This document shows, piece after piece, positions 36,090-46,499 of a DNA stretch of 64,000 bases (positions are counted from its first letter, which is position 1; each line of letters opens with the position of its first letter). A program made the position numbers and the translations under genes. Source of the DNA: Gnetum montanum (taxonomy: Eukaryota; Streptophyta; Gnetopsida; Gnetales; Gnetaceae); assembly GCA_015680685.1 (NCBI GenBank), contig MNCI01015796.1:833773-897772 (forward strand), given 5' to 3'. Below the pieces are notes generated by a model. The model ran no database searches. It saw nothing but the letters and a program-made list of their open reading frames with translations, and was not told the DNA's origin.

Positions 36090-37370
36090 TGAATTTATTC
36101 TTAGTGCTATTATTCTAAACAAGAGGGCATACTAGATGGAACCAAATCAAAGGTTTGAATTGTAATGGAAATTATAGGAGTTACTTGAGAATGGTTTCAT
36201 GAGGGAGTAAATTTCTCCTTGTCTAGTTTCAATGGTACCTATGCTAAAGAAGGATAGTGATGAATGGAAAATGTATATTAACTTAAGGAATGTAAATAGA
36301 ATAATAGTGAGATATAGGTTTCCTATTCCAATGATGGATGATATCATTGATGTCCTTAATAATGCAAATATCTTTAGCAAAACTAATTTAAAGAGTGGTT
36401 ATCATTCAATTCAAATTGGACCTAGTGATGAATGGAAGACATATTTTAACACTCTAGCTAGATTGTTTGAGTGGTTGGTAATGCCATTAAAACTCACAAA
36501 TGCTCCTACCATATTCATGAGGTTGATGCATGATGTCATCAAACATTTGATTGACAAGTGTTGTATTACCTTTTTTGATGATATTTTGGTATATAGCTCA
36601 AATGAAGAAGAACACTTAGATTACTTGAGATGAGTGTGTCTTATGTTGGAGGAGGCACATTTGGTAATCAATATGAAGAAGAGTCATTTATTCAAGAGCA
36701 AGATCATATATTTTAGACATGTGATTTCTAAAAATAAAATTAGAAAGAAATCTACCAAGGTGAAGGATATTAGAGATTATCCCTAAAAATGTTGGAGAAG
36801 ATTATTTCTTGGTTTAGTAGGTTTTTATAGGTAGTTTATCAAAAATCTTAGTAGTATTTCATGGACTATGTTTACTTTGCTTAAGAAGAATCAAGATTTT
36901 AGGTGGGGTGATGAGACCCAATGATGCTTTAACTTGTGGAAGGAAAAACATATGACTAAGTCGGTACTTGCAATACTAGATTTCTAGAAGCTTTTTTCGA
37001 TGGAGGTGGATGTAAGTGGACTTTCCATTAGAGGAGTGCTTTCATAAGAAGGTAGACCTATTGCTTTCTTTTCAAAGAAGCTAAATGAATCAAGGCAGAA
37101 ATATAGCATATATGAAAAGGAATTGTATAGTATTCTTTAAGCAGTCAAGCATTAGAGACATTACTTATTACCAAAGAAGTTCACTTTGATGATAGATCCT
37201 AAACCACTTCAATTTCCTAATTTCCAAAAGAAGTTAAGTGTCAAACACATGATGTGGATGGCATAATTACAAAATTTTAATTTTGTACTCAAGCATAAAA
37301 GTGGAAAATATAATATGATAGTAAATGCATTGTCTAGGGTGCATGTCGTGAATTTCAATGTACCTCATGT
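36090..37370 (+). pseudogene. Element D, reverse transcriptase and RNase H
   Basis: The frame 36,232-36,633 carries most RT blocks: VPMLKKDSDEWKMYINLRNVN, YRFPIPMMDDIID, LKSGYHSIQI and the intact catalytic box FFDDILVYS (about 36,572-36,598). After a stop, LVINMKKSHLF and GFYR-stop-FIKN (36,810-36,845) continue the connection domain. RNase H follows (MEVDVSGLSIRGVLS at about 37,000, KYSIYEKELYSI at about 37,100). It ends at NALSRV (about 37,330). Around ten stops and shifts across the domain show long inactivity. Confidence 0.9.
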
Positions 37371-37439
37371 AGAAGGTATGAATGATTTTCTTGATTTATA
37401 TGAAGCTAATTTTGATTTTGGGCAAGTTTGAAGAAGCCT

Positions 37440-38580
37440 TCATTATTGAGTAGGATAGATCAATAGAGGGACTATCATATTTAAAATGAACTACTATTCA
37501 ATAATGCGAAGATTTCTGTTCACAATTATGATTTTAGAAGAGACATTTTGGTTAAAAAGCATTGTGATGGTATGGTAGGTGATATGCATAGATATAAAAC
37601 ATTGGATCTTATCTGTAGGTACTATTTTTACCTTGGAATGACCCTTGAAGTCTTCAAATTTTTGAAGGAGTATTTGACATGTAAAAATTCAAGGGAGATA
37701 AAGGTGTTAAGGGATACTATATGCCTTTGCCAATTCCCAAGAATCCATGGAAAAGTGTGTCAATCTATTTTGTCAGTGGGATTTTGAACACCAAAATTTT
37801 TCATAATGTTATCTTTATGATTGTGGATAGATTCTGCAAGATGACACATTTCATTTCATTAAAAAAGATGAATGATGTATCTCATGTTGCAAATTTATTT
37901 TTCTAGCATGTTGTGAAGTTGCATGGGATTCCTTTGAATCTTATTAGTGATAGAGAATTCAAGTTCACTAGTCATTTTGGATGTTCCTTTGGAAACTTTT
38001 AAAGATAAAATTGAATTTTTATAGTACATTTCTCCACAATCTAATGGTTAAACTAAAGTGGTTAATAAATTTCTGTTAAATATTTATGTAAGGGATAGCT
38101 CAATAGGTGGGAAATTTTGTTGTATTATTGCTGAATTTTCTTATAATAATTTTTTTCATGTTACTATTGAAAAAATTCCATTTGAGGTTAATTATGGATT
38201 TAGCCCAAAGATGATGGATGATGTTAGAAGATTTGATGAAGAATCTCAATTAAGTGCTGATTTTATGCATGAAATAAAGGATCTTCATGCTCAAGTAAAA
38301 GCTAACCTTGAGAAGAAGGTTGATGAAAGAGTTATTAAGAGGAATGAGGGCAAGAGGAAATCCAAATTTGTTGTTAGTGATCTTATTTGGATGTACTTGA
38401 ATAAGAAGAGATTGAGAGGTATCAACTTCTCAAAGCTAAAACCTAAGAAGATGGGTCCTTTCAGGATAAAGGCCAAAATTAATGATAATGCTTTTGACAT
38501 TGACTTATCAAATAATATGGGAATGTCTTATTTTAAATGTTGTAAATCTTGTGCATTAACATGGACAAGTGGATGATGAA
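37440..38580 (+). pseudogene. Element D, integrase
   Basis: Zinc region around 37,550-37,690 (MHRYKTLDLICRYYFYLGM, then CKNS); core LPIPKNPWKSVSIYFV and VDRFCKMTHFISLKK (37,721-37,880), then LHGIPLNLISDREFKF (about 37,920-37,970). The C-terminal frame 38,058-38,576 ends with the GPF module (KKMGPFRIKAKINDNAFDI). The order fits a chromovirus integrase. No chromodomain is visible between the GPF module and the LTR, so the element either lacks one or has lost it. Confidence 0.85.
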
Positions 38581-38818
38581 ATCTTATAGGACATCATTGG
38601 TAAGTTGAAGAGGACTATTAACAAGTCCAAGCCTTTCGAAGAGTAGAATGTAATTATACTCAAGAAGAGAGAAGTTTCCAAGCATGAGTAATGATCCATT
38701 AGAAGAATCAAACTAATGATGTAACTAATGATGTTGTTGTATGGGTTCTTTTCTTCAAACTTGTTGAGTGGGGGACCAATTCTAGCCCGACTCCCTTATT
38801 TACCTAAGTTCAATTTTT

Positions 38819-38836
38819 GAAGGGTAGGAGAGCTAG
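38819..38836 (+). other. Polypurine tract of element D
   Basis: GAAGGGTAGGAGAGCTAG directly abuts the LTR start TGTCACATCC, downstream of the element D integrase on the same strand. Confidence 0.65.
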
Positions 38837-39410
38837 TGTCACATCCCTATTCCCAAATGATGCTATTGCATAACAATGATGATACCTCTTCATAACAAGT
38901 GTTATTATTATCATAACAAAACCCAAAAGGGTAATTGTAATTAAGACCTGAAAGGGCCTATTATAATAATGGATGGTAACCTTAAGGTAACTTTTTGGAG
39001 TTTGACCTAAGGCATTTATACCCAAGCTTAAAGATTGTGCTAAGCATAGAGTGGTGGAGATAGTGCGGGCAAGTCACAAGAGCTATGTGAAGTAAGATAG
39101 GAAGTGAACTGGCCATCCCTTCTAGTCATTTATAGGCCTAACCATGGTGGTAGTGTTAGATTTCCTTTAAGGGATAAATGCAAAAGGAAAAAAACCCTAA
39201 GGAACATTTTCAGAGCATGATCTAGATACACTATTCCATATCAATAAAGCATTCTTTTCTTTCTCTTTCTACACTTTCTCTATTATTTCCTTTAAGAATA
39301 ATGTCGAATGTTACATATATTTGACATTTGATATATTATCTTCATATGAATAATGTCTAATATATCGTATATTTGATGTTTGCTATAAACTCCGAGAATG
39401 GGATGTCACA
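38837..39410 (+). repeat. LTR of gypsy family 1 (574 bp), with internal sequence on both sides
   Basis: Starts TGTCACATCC and ends GGATGTCACA, a perfect 10-bp terminal inverted match. AATAAAGC near 39,244 is a likely polyadenylation signal. A polypurine tract precedes it and a primer-binding-site-like sequence follows, so it can be read as the 3' LTR of element D and also the 5' LTR of the leader at 39,418. Copies on the other strand are at 6,624 and 15,439. Frames inside (for example 38,810-39,025 minus) are not genes. Confidence 0.85.
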
Positions 39411-39424
39411 AAAGGTATCAAAGA
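39411..39424 (+). other. Primer-binding-site-like sequence (initiator Met type)
   Basis: AAAGGTATCAAAGA begins directly after the LTR. GGTATCAAAG matches GGTATCAGAG at nine of ten positions. Confidence 0.55.
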
Positions 39425-40235
39425 AAACCATGCTCCAAGAGTCATTTAGAACCATGGACTGACTACAACATGAATCTAATGATGAACAATGAAGCCAAAA
39501 CATATGGAAGGACATTAATTATCACCGGATGCACCATATGTCTGAGATATCCCACCAAGAAACAAAATTCTTTCATGGATATCATTAACTAATGAAGATT
39601 TGATTATGCCTCATCAAGATTCATCAATTTCATGAGATGTTGATAACATAATGATACACTAGTCCAAGTAATTCTTACCCATCTTAATACTATAAATATG
39701 AATTGATTAAGGCCATTCTTAATTTTCTTGTGAAAATTTAGTAACAATGACCTAAAATGATCTTTTTTGTTGAAACTCATTATCCTAAGAAACTTAGAGT
39801 CATTATAAGTCATTATCTCTTCCTTAAATCAACCTACTAATGTTGTTTTGCTAGAATAAGCTAGTTTGACCTTTCAAAATCTTGGAAAATTCAACTTCCT
39901 TTTTGAACCCTAAGACTATGTCCAATGCATAATACTCATTAAGACAATTACAATGGTACAAATTTCGTCTCAATTGGACTTACGGTTTGGGAGATATCAC
40001 GATTTCAAGTTTCTCATTTTACGTGCATTAAAATAAGATTAAATTATTAATTTATTATTTATTTTTAAAAAAGTAAAAATTTTAGGGTTAGGAATCAAAA
40101 CTAGAATCATTGTTTACCCATACCAAACCCTTACCCTATCATCAGCCGAAACACCATGTCAATCACCGAGGCAGGGTAGAATAAAATAATAATAATAACA
40201 TTAAAAAAATTAAGCGAAAGGTTGTGGGTTCAAAC
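39418..40235 (+). repeat. Leader sequence of gypsy family 1
   Basis: It follows the LTR and primer-binding site and aligns, reversed, with 13,245-14,013. It contains no protein motifs; the frames at 39,398-39,592 and 39,604-39,813 are not supported. Its far end joins the palindrome array, just as the other copy joins the 19- to 21-bp arrays. Confidence 0.7.
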
Positions 40236-40259
40236 CACAACCCATCATTCCCATCCACC

Positions 40260-40628
40260 CCCTTGGCCTAATTTAGTCTAAATCCTCCCCTTAGCATAGT
40301 GACATTGAAAAGGCTGAACAACTAAGTTTCATGGCTGAATTTAACTCCGATGGATCCTAGGACTGCTAAAAGTGGATTTTGAACAACTTTGGGAAATTTT
40401 TGGACAAGTTTACAGGGAGTACGCTAGGCTTGGAGGGGGACTATTCTATCCTAGCATAGTCCTAGCATCCCTCACTGTAGTCATGGCTTCAAGACCAAAA
40501 ATGGTCGAAAATAATGCATTTCATGATGAGATAGGCTCTAGCGAGGGTTCATCAAAAGTGGATTTTGTGTCTTTTTGGAAATTTGATGTGGACTACGGTA
40601 GGGTTTAAGAGGGACTACGCTTGCCCAA
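40260..40628. repeat. Palindrome array, left part (split by the Tat/Ogre-like insertion)
   Basis: Degenerate units with cores at 40,439-40,461 and 40,613-40,628 (the second interrupted by the insertion). The first core has arms GACTATTCTA and TAGCATAGTC. A further half-site (CACTGTAGTC) follows it after about 15 bp, as in the right part. The sequence is otherwise noncoding; the frame 40,372-40,608 is not supported by any motif. Confidence 0.75.
40624..40628. other. Target-site duplication, left (CCCAA)
   Basis: Identical to 50,540-50,544. Removing one copy and the insertion rebuilds an uninterrupted palindrome core. Confidence 0.9.
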
Positions 40629-40786
40629 TGTACTGTCCGAAATCATCGGTGTAAGGCTGGAAGGGAAACAGACACCGAAAGATCGTTGGGCAGGCACAGC
40701 TGACCTTGCCTTTGCTTGAGGGCAAGCTGGAAAAGGGAACGAAGGCAGAGTGGCTTGGATGGTCTACATGAAAATCAACCAAGGAC
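40629..40786 (-). repeat. Truncated third LTR (terminal 158 bp)
   Basis: TGTACTGTCCGAAATCATCGG and what follows align with the first 150 bp of the LTRs at 41,677 and 48,470 (plus-strand view). At AAGGAC (40,781-40,786) the sequence switches to gag sequence equivalent to 47,528. GGAC is present in both parents, so the deletion join carries 4 bp of microhomology. Confidence 0.85.
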
Positions 40787-41654
40787 ACTTGTTCCCAACT
40801 CATAGATTCACCAGCCGGTTGTGTTGACTGGACTCACGTAGGTTGTGCGGTGAAGGGTTGGATCACCAGTTGTAGACTTTGCGAGTTTAATGTCATGGTA
40901 AATGGTTGTTGGTAGTGTAACTTCATACCAAACGTGTGTTGGCATTTTAAGGCCATACTGGGCCATGGATAGTTTAATGTCATCCTGGACAGATGATGAG
41001 CAGGTTCTTGAGGCACTAGTGAAATAGGCATGGCACATGTGGTGCCTGCGTAAATGTTGGGTTGAGGTTGGGGAGGTTGGGGCATGGCCCCTGTGTAAGC
41101 ATAAGGTACTTATGTTGCTTGGGGTTGGGCCTTGTCATATGTAAAAGGTGTTTAGATTGTTTGGGACTGGGCCCCAGTGTGTGTAGATTGTGAAGCAAAT
41201 GCCTTGGGCGTGTGCTCCTGTGATTGTTGTGAGGAGGTAAGGCCCCAAGGGCTGTTCGGTTCAGGCAAGGCCACAAACTTGTACTCGTACTCAGATGGTG
41301 ATCCTGGGTAAGAGGAAGTCATCTCAGAACCATTGTTTTGTGTGTAATGCATGTATTGGACAAGGTGATCCATGTTGGTGGCAGTCAGTACTTAGACAGG
41401 CTTGAAGCTAGGTGAGAATTGCGGCGAATTCGACTTTGAAACGAATGCATTTTGTGCATTTTGTTGAAAAAAACACTTTAGCGGCACTGTAGCAGCATGA
41501 CCACTATAGCAACGTGACTGCTATAGCGTGAGCAAGCTCAGCATGAGTTAACTGTAGCGTGAGTACTTTGGCAGCATGGTTTCAGCACTTGCTTTGTGCA
41601 GCATTTGAGCAGGTAGCATGATCAGGGTTTTGATTAAACTATATACATGTTCGG
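40787..41654 (-). pseudogene. Second copy of leader and gag start of the Tat/Ogre-like element
   Basis: This is a direct repeat of 47,527-48,447. The minus-strand frames carry the gag N-terminal part: MDHLVQYMHYTQNNGSEM from about 41,373, then a Pro/Gln-rich stretch (PQPPQPQPN at about 41,075) and MSWEQVS at 40,803, where the deletion fuses it to LTR sequence. The apparent protein starting at 40,803 is therefore a chimera. Internal stops split the N-terminal part. Confidence 0.75.
41475..41585 (-). repeat. Leader minisatellite of GTAGCAGCGTGAC type, six copies
   Basis: CAGCATGAC, CAACGTGAC, TAGCGTGAG, CAGCATGAG, TAGCGTGAG and CAGCATGG recur every 14-17 bp from 41,493 (plus-strand reading). 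The sister leader has about nine copies (48,206-48,375). The CAGCGTGAC word is the half-site of the U3 palindromes in the same element. Confidence 0.7.
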
Positions 41655-41671
41655 CCCTCCTTCTAGCATCA
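41655..41671 (-). other. Primer-binding-site candidate of the second LTR
   Basis: The minus strand reads TGATGCTAGAAGGAGGG five bases after the LTR end. The sister copy at 48,448-48,464 reads TGGTGCTAGAAGGAGGG, starting with the TGG expected of a PBS. The matching tRNA was not identified. Confidence 0.5.
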
Positions 41672-41676
41672 TTTTT

Positions 41677-43775
41677 TGTACCATCCGAAATCATTGGCGT
41701 AAGGATGGAGGAAAACGAATGCCAAAAGATCTCCGGAGTGATACAGATGACCCTGCCTTCGCGTGAGGGCAAGCCAGAAAAATGAAGGCAGAGTGCCTTG
41801 GATGGTTTGCATGCAAATCAACCAAGGACTTACCCGAGCGTAAGCTACGACTAGCATTGGGGTTATCATAAACAGTGTAAACTGAATGCAAATTGAATGC
41901 AAATAGCAACACGAAATGTAAACAGAGCGTAGAGCGTAAATAGGGACTGAGTTGTAAATGAAGTGTAAACAGAGCTATATTGTAAACAAAGCGTAAACAG
42001 AGTAAACAATATAAATGGAAGGAAATAATGAAACTGTATTGTATTGTTTAACAAGATGTGCACTGGTCAAAACATAGTTGCATGTGTGGATTGCAAATCA
42101 GACGTTAAGCTCCGATGTGAGGTTTTTTTGCAGGTGCTAGGGATCACGTGCGTTCGGGCTCAGGATTGCTGGTTTTTCTTTCTCCAAAATTGCCAACCTC
42201 ATTTATGTTAATGAACAGGGTATTTATACATTTTGATAGGCTCGGGAGTAGGATTCGTGAATGAAGTCAACAGCTGAGAGATGAGAGAAAAATGTATCAT
42301 GTGACAAGTGTTCGATGTGCAGCTGTGTGTGAACTAGACATATGTGGGTAGGCTATTTTTTTGACTAGGTGCAATGTACCTTACAACACAAGTTGTCTTA
42401 CGCCCATGGAAGTAGCATAAAATCTTAACAAGCTCATAGATGGTGAAGCTTACAATGAAAATCTACAATGAATTCCAAGAGGGATTGACTCTAGCTCACT
42501 TGAAACTTCATGGTCCTTTGAAATGACTACTGCATGATCTCAATTTGAGTGGTTCAGTGGCTGTTTAGGGCATCTCTGCTTCACCAGGGCTCCCAGCGTG
42601 AGTTGATTTGATCCTAGCATGTGCTCAGCATGCGTTTGGAGTACTTTTGTCTGGGTGTGAATAGTGCTCACGCTGATGAATCATGCTCATGCTAGATTCA
42701 CGCTGCAACATGACCTGGGCATGAGCTGGGCATGAGCAAGTTGGAATGGTTTATTTCACACCAAATTTTTATTTTTGAGACCTTTCTTTCAAGTGTAACT
42801 ACTACTTGGCCTTGGGGATAATCTACATGTGGAGTCTAAGCCTGTTACCTTGATCTGGGTCGTTTTTGGTAACTCACACTAGGCTCACACTGTCAGCGTG
42901 ACCTGGGCATGACTCCAGCATAACCAATTGGAATTAACACATTTTGAGCTGAATTTTGACCTCTGACGCCTGTTCTTTGAAGTGCAACTGCTACCTACTC
43001 TCCAGGGTGGCCTGGATGCTGAATTTGAGTCTGTTCTCGTGTTGATTTGAGCCACTTTTGACAGGTCACGCTGGGCTCACGTTGTCAATGTGACCTCAGC
43101 ATGACCAAGCCAAAATGCTGTGTTTCATGCCCAAATTTTGATTTTCTAAAGCCTATGAACAAGTAGAACTATTGCCTATCCTTGGGGGTTGAGTTGATGC
43201 TGAAAATTATGCTTGGGACTACTTGATTTGACCTATTTTTGTTTGGTGACATTGGGCTCACGCTCCAGCGTGACCTAGGTGTGAGTAAACAAATCATGTG
43301 ATTTTGAGCTTAATTTTTGAGGTTCTGGAGGCTAGGAGTTGCAATGAACATCAATGAAGCTTGAGGGGAGTCCACGAGCTCGAATTTAGACTATTTGGAC
43401 TTGGTTTCAAGGCTCTGAAAGTTGGTCATGTTGTACTTACACTATACTCATGCTGGGTAGCGTGACCCTAGCGTGAGTAGCAAGATTTGTGTGATTCTGA
43501 CTTGAAATCTTAGGTTCTGGATGCTGAAACTTGGAGTAGTCATCAGTGGGCCCCAAGGGGATCTTACCCATTCAAATTAGGATCATTTTGACCTGATTTG
43601 GAAGCTATCAAGGTTGGTCACATTGAGGGCAAGCTAGCTTGACAGCATGAGCAAGTTGGCTTGAGCAAGCTGGCTTGAGTTCCATGCCTTAGTCAAGCTT
43701 TGCCTCTTGAATGCCCAAAAGGGCTTGAGTTGTTCTTGTTTCAAAGTGTCTAAGCTGAAATTTTGTGGTGTTTCA
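41677..43775 (-). repeat. Full LTR (2,099 bp), middle copy
   Basis: The plus-strand ends are TGTACCATCC and GTGTTTCA; on the minus strand it runs TGAAACAC to GGATGGTACA. The TATA box (minus-strand TATAAATA) is at 42,221-42,228, making U3 about 1.55 kb. U3 is built from degenerate units of about 186 bp whose cores pair CTCACGCTG with CAGCGTGAC: about 42,697, 42,883-42,903, 43,075-43,095, 43,256-43,275 and 43,446-43,467. The polypurine tract lies at 43,776 and the primer-binding site at 41,671. Confidence 0.9.
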
Positions 43776-43791
43776 TTGGCCCCTCTTTGTT
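43776..43791 (-). other. Polypurine tract of the Tat/Ogre-like element
   Basis: The minus strand reads AACAAAGAGGGGCCAA, directly followed by the LTR start TGAAACAC. It marks the 3' end of the complete unit 43,775-48,469. Confidence 0.75.
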
Positions 43792-44721
43792 AACGTCTGG
43801 AGGAATCCACCCGAGAGGCATCGACAAAGAAGTACAAAACACCATGAACAACCAAGTACCAAGCATTGTCTGTTGGCCCCTGGCCAGATGTCATCGCACC
43901 ATGTTCAAAAGTACATTGGATTAAAGGGAATTTATTTTAGGGAAAGAAAGTTGNGCAAAATGCAAGCGCATGAGCATGAGCACAACACTGAAAGAAAAAT
44001 ATTTCAAAAAGACCAAAAAGAATACAAAAAGAAAAAAGGAAAACAAAAAGCAAAAAATAAAAGAAAACAAGAAACAAAAAGAAAAAGAAAAAGAACAAAA
44101 GAGGTCAAAGAGCAAAATGCCCGGAAAAGGTCTTCATGACCCCATGGACATCATGGACTAAAGACCATTGGCTCTTCTCATACAAGCCCNNNNNNNNNNN
44201 NNNNNNNNNNNNNNNNNNNNNNNNNNNNNNNNNNNNNNNNNNNNNNNNNNNNNNNNNNNNNNNNNNNNNNNNNNNNNNNNNNNNNNNNNNNNNNNNNNNN
44301 NNNNNNNNNNNNNNNNNNNNNNNNNNNNNNNNNNNNNNNNNNNNNNNNNNNNNNNNNNNNNNNNNNNNNNNNNNNNNNNNNNNNNNNNNNNNNNNNNNNN
44401 NNNNNNNTCAGGAAGAATGTGACACCTTGTCGTCATGATGAAGTGCATCTATGCACGAACGCCTCAAGCATGTCATCCTGCAAACACAACTCCAAGGGGA
44501 CAAGAAAACCACAAATGATTCAGTTAGCTAAACACTTTAAACTTGCATGTAGCCGACGGAATGGAGCCATCATGTGGAGTTTCAAGGCAAACAAAATCTT
44601 GAACAGCATCAGTTTTGTCTAGGTCTATGTGACAAATTAGGTGGTAGGTTTTTTTTGGTGAGCACATACAATCGACTGCAACAGCATGTCTTTTCAAATG
44701 ATGCCAGGTAGTTGATGATGT
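43792..44721 (-). other. Noncoding 3' internal region with A/G-rich run and assembly gap
   Basis: This lies where RT to integrase would be expected, but no such motif is visible. 43,981-44,115 is almost pure A/G on the plus strand, with words such as AAAAAGAAAAAG; the Lys-rich plus-strand frame there is a composition artefact. A single N is at 43,954 and a gap at 44,190-44,407. Confidence 0.5.
44190..44407. other. Assembly gap (N run)
   Basis: 218 Ns inside the Tat/Ogre-like element. The true missing length is unknown. Confidence 1.
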
Positions 44722-45333
44722 CACCAATTTATAGTCTTAGTAGACTATTATGGATTAGTTCCACATCATAACCATTTGCACGTTGCTAGTTTATCGTCGT
44801 AGCGGACGGTGCAGTGCTAGTTTATAGTCGTGGTGGACTATGAAGAGGCAAGCGAGTTTATAGTCTTAGTGGACTCTGGTGGACAAGCATGGTAGTTTAG
44901 TGTCATACTGGACAAAGCTCTGTGGTGTCGGTTTACTGTCATGATGCCAGGATGTTCTGTGGTGTTAGTTTTAAGTCATAGCTCTAGGACTGTTCTGTGG
45001 TATCAGTTTTAGGTCGTGATGCCAGGACCGTTCTATGGTATCATTTTTAGGTCGTGATGCTAAGACCAATGCTTGCCTTGCTTGTGTAAGGTGTGATACT
45101 ACATGCATGGTCATGTTGTGTGCCTGCAAGATTCTGCAAAAATCAACTAGAAAGAAAACAAAATCAAGCAACACCTATTGTAAATAGAGTTAAAATGTAC
45201 GAATGAAAGAAAAGCAATGCAAAAAGTGATAGTTTTAGGCCATTCCAAGCCGTAGGCTAGTTTAAAGTCTTTCTGGGCCATTATTAGTTTATCATCATTT
45301 TGGACACAAGATAGTTTAACATCATTTCGGACA
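44722..45333 (-). repeat. Array of a 20-bp motif, about 13 copies
   Basis: The plus-strand consensus is AGTTTAAYGTCRTACTGGAC. Copies are at about 44,728, 44,789, 44,820, 44,854, 44,893, 44,929, 44,966, 45,005, 45,043, 45,230, 45,259, 45,285 and 45,311, mostly 26-40 bp apart. The same motif occurs four times in each leader (40,884-40,991 and about 47,620-47,740) and twice inside the long ORF (about 46,236 and 46,270). Function unknown. Confidence 0.75.
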
Positions 45334-45347
45334 TAGGTTGTGAAGGA

Positions 45348-46451
45348 CTATTGGGTGGATGGGGCATTATCACCACGTATGATGATCTCCCTCCCTTCGT
45401 GGAGGAGGTGGAGTTCTTGGTGGATGGGAGATGACACTGCGCATGACCTAGCTAGCCAAGGGCATCCTAGGATCATGTTGTAGTCTGGCATCTTGTCGAC
45501 GACTATAAAGTTTGCAAACATGGGGTGTTGGTCTCCTATTGTGAAGGCAATGTGGATTGTGCCTTTAATGGCTACGTGTGCTCCATCGAAGGAGTTTAGA
45601 GACTCGATTTTGGTCAGTTGAATGTTGTGTGTTAGGCCTAGTCGTTCAACGATGAAGTGCGCAACAACATTTTCTGCCATGTCATCATCGATGTGTACCC
45701 TGCGTACTATGTATTTTCCAATGCTTACACTAGTATTCAATGGTGCATGTGTGACCTCCCCTTGTTTGGGGTCAATCTTGACATCATTGTTGTGGAAGGT
45801 TAGAGTCATTGTGTTTGTGTCTTGTGGTACAGGGGATGTAATGGCTATGCGAATGGCATCTTTGGTTGGAGACACGTTTTCTATAGCAAGGATGGAGGCG
45901 AGCATGTGTGCTAGTGCTTGGCGATGCTTTGATGATGTTAAGACGAGGTCGAGCAAGGTAGGCATTACATTCTTATGTTTTAATGCATTGTGTGTATGAG
46001 ATAGTACATCTGCGAGGTTGTCATTTATGTTTGTCATGGTGGGAGCCTCCTCTATTGTGTGAGCTGTAATGTAGAGCTCTTGTGAAGGGGCAATGCATAA
46101 GGGTTTTTGTTTAGTGGCCCTAGGGGTAGAGCTAGGGTTGGTTTGTGGTTTAGGCATTGGTGACTTAGGTTGCCACTGCTTGTATGTGGCCAAGTTGCTA
46201 GATCTTGGACTTGGTGTGGATGTCGCTGGAGTAACTTGTGTGTTTAATGTCGTGATGGATGGTGGCTGGCAGTTTAACGTCGTACTGGACGGGTTGTTAG
46301 ATGTTGCCCTTATGATGAAGGGTCTCTTGTTTTGGGAAGTCATTGAAGGTATGGGACTACTAGGTTGCACTGCATTGAGCAATCCTTTCGTTTCCATTCT
46401 TTGTAAATTGTTTTGAAAAGTTTGAAAAGTGTTTGTGTCATGTCCAGGCAT
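45348..46451 (-). CDS. Gag C-terminal/protease-like polyprotein ORF of Tat/Ogre type
   Basis: At 367 codons this is the longest intact reading frame in the window. Residues 1-130 are Ser/Thr/Pro/Gln-rich linker. From about residue 165, LDLVLTSSKHRQALAHMLA and MTLTFHN match the approach to Tat/Ogre retropepsins. VRRVHIDDDMAENVV (about 250-265) aligns with the VLVDNGSALNV active-site box: the Asp is kept, but the Gly and Ser are replaced. MPDYNMILGCPWL and SSPIHQELHLLHEGREIII (about 325-360) align with the late LGRPW and LHQ blocks. The frame ends before any RT, and the ATG start is only the first Met. As a protease it should be inactive; the polyprotein could still be structural. Confidence 0.7.
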   Translation of the reverse strand: MPGHDTNTFQTFQNNLQRMETKGLLNAVQPSSPIPSMTSQNKRPFIIRATSNNPSSTTLNCQPPSITTLNTQVTPATSTPSPRSSNLATYKQWQPKSPMPKPQTNPSSTPRATKQKPLCIAPSQELYITAHTIEEAPTMTNINDNLADVLSHTHNALKHKNVMPTLLDLVLTSSKHRQALAHMLASILAIENVSPTKDAIRIAITSPVPQDTNTMTLTFHNNDVKIDPKQGEVTHAPLNTSVSIGKYIVRRVHIDDDMAENVVAHFIVERLGLTHNIQLTKIESLNSFDGAHVAIKGTIHIAFTIGDQHPMFANFIVVDKMPDYNMILGCPWLARSCAVSSPIHQELHLLHEGREIIIRGDNAPSTQ

Positions 46452-46499
46452 TTGCTGGTAATGGAAGTATGCACTTAAGTCAAAATGTTATGGGACACA

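Noticed and set aside
38500-38836. Chromodomain at the end of the element D integrase
   Set aside because: After the GPF module I see no aromatic-cage or chromodomain-like sequence; the region is short and full of stops.
40615-40803. Minus-strand ORF starting MSWEQVSLVDFHVDH as a novel protein
   Set aside because: Only the first seven residues are gag; the rest is LTR sequence joined by a deletion at 40,783-40,786.
43981-44115. Lys-rich protein coded on the plus strand at 43,765-44,161
   Set aside because: It is a translation of an A/G-rich run with no domain, includes an ambiguous base and lies antisense in the element.
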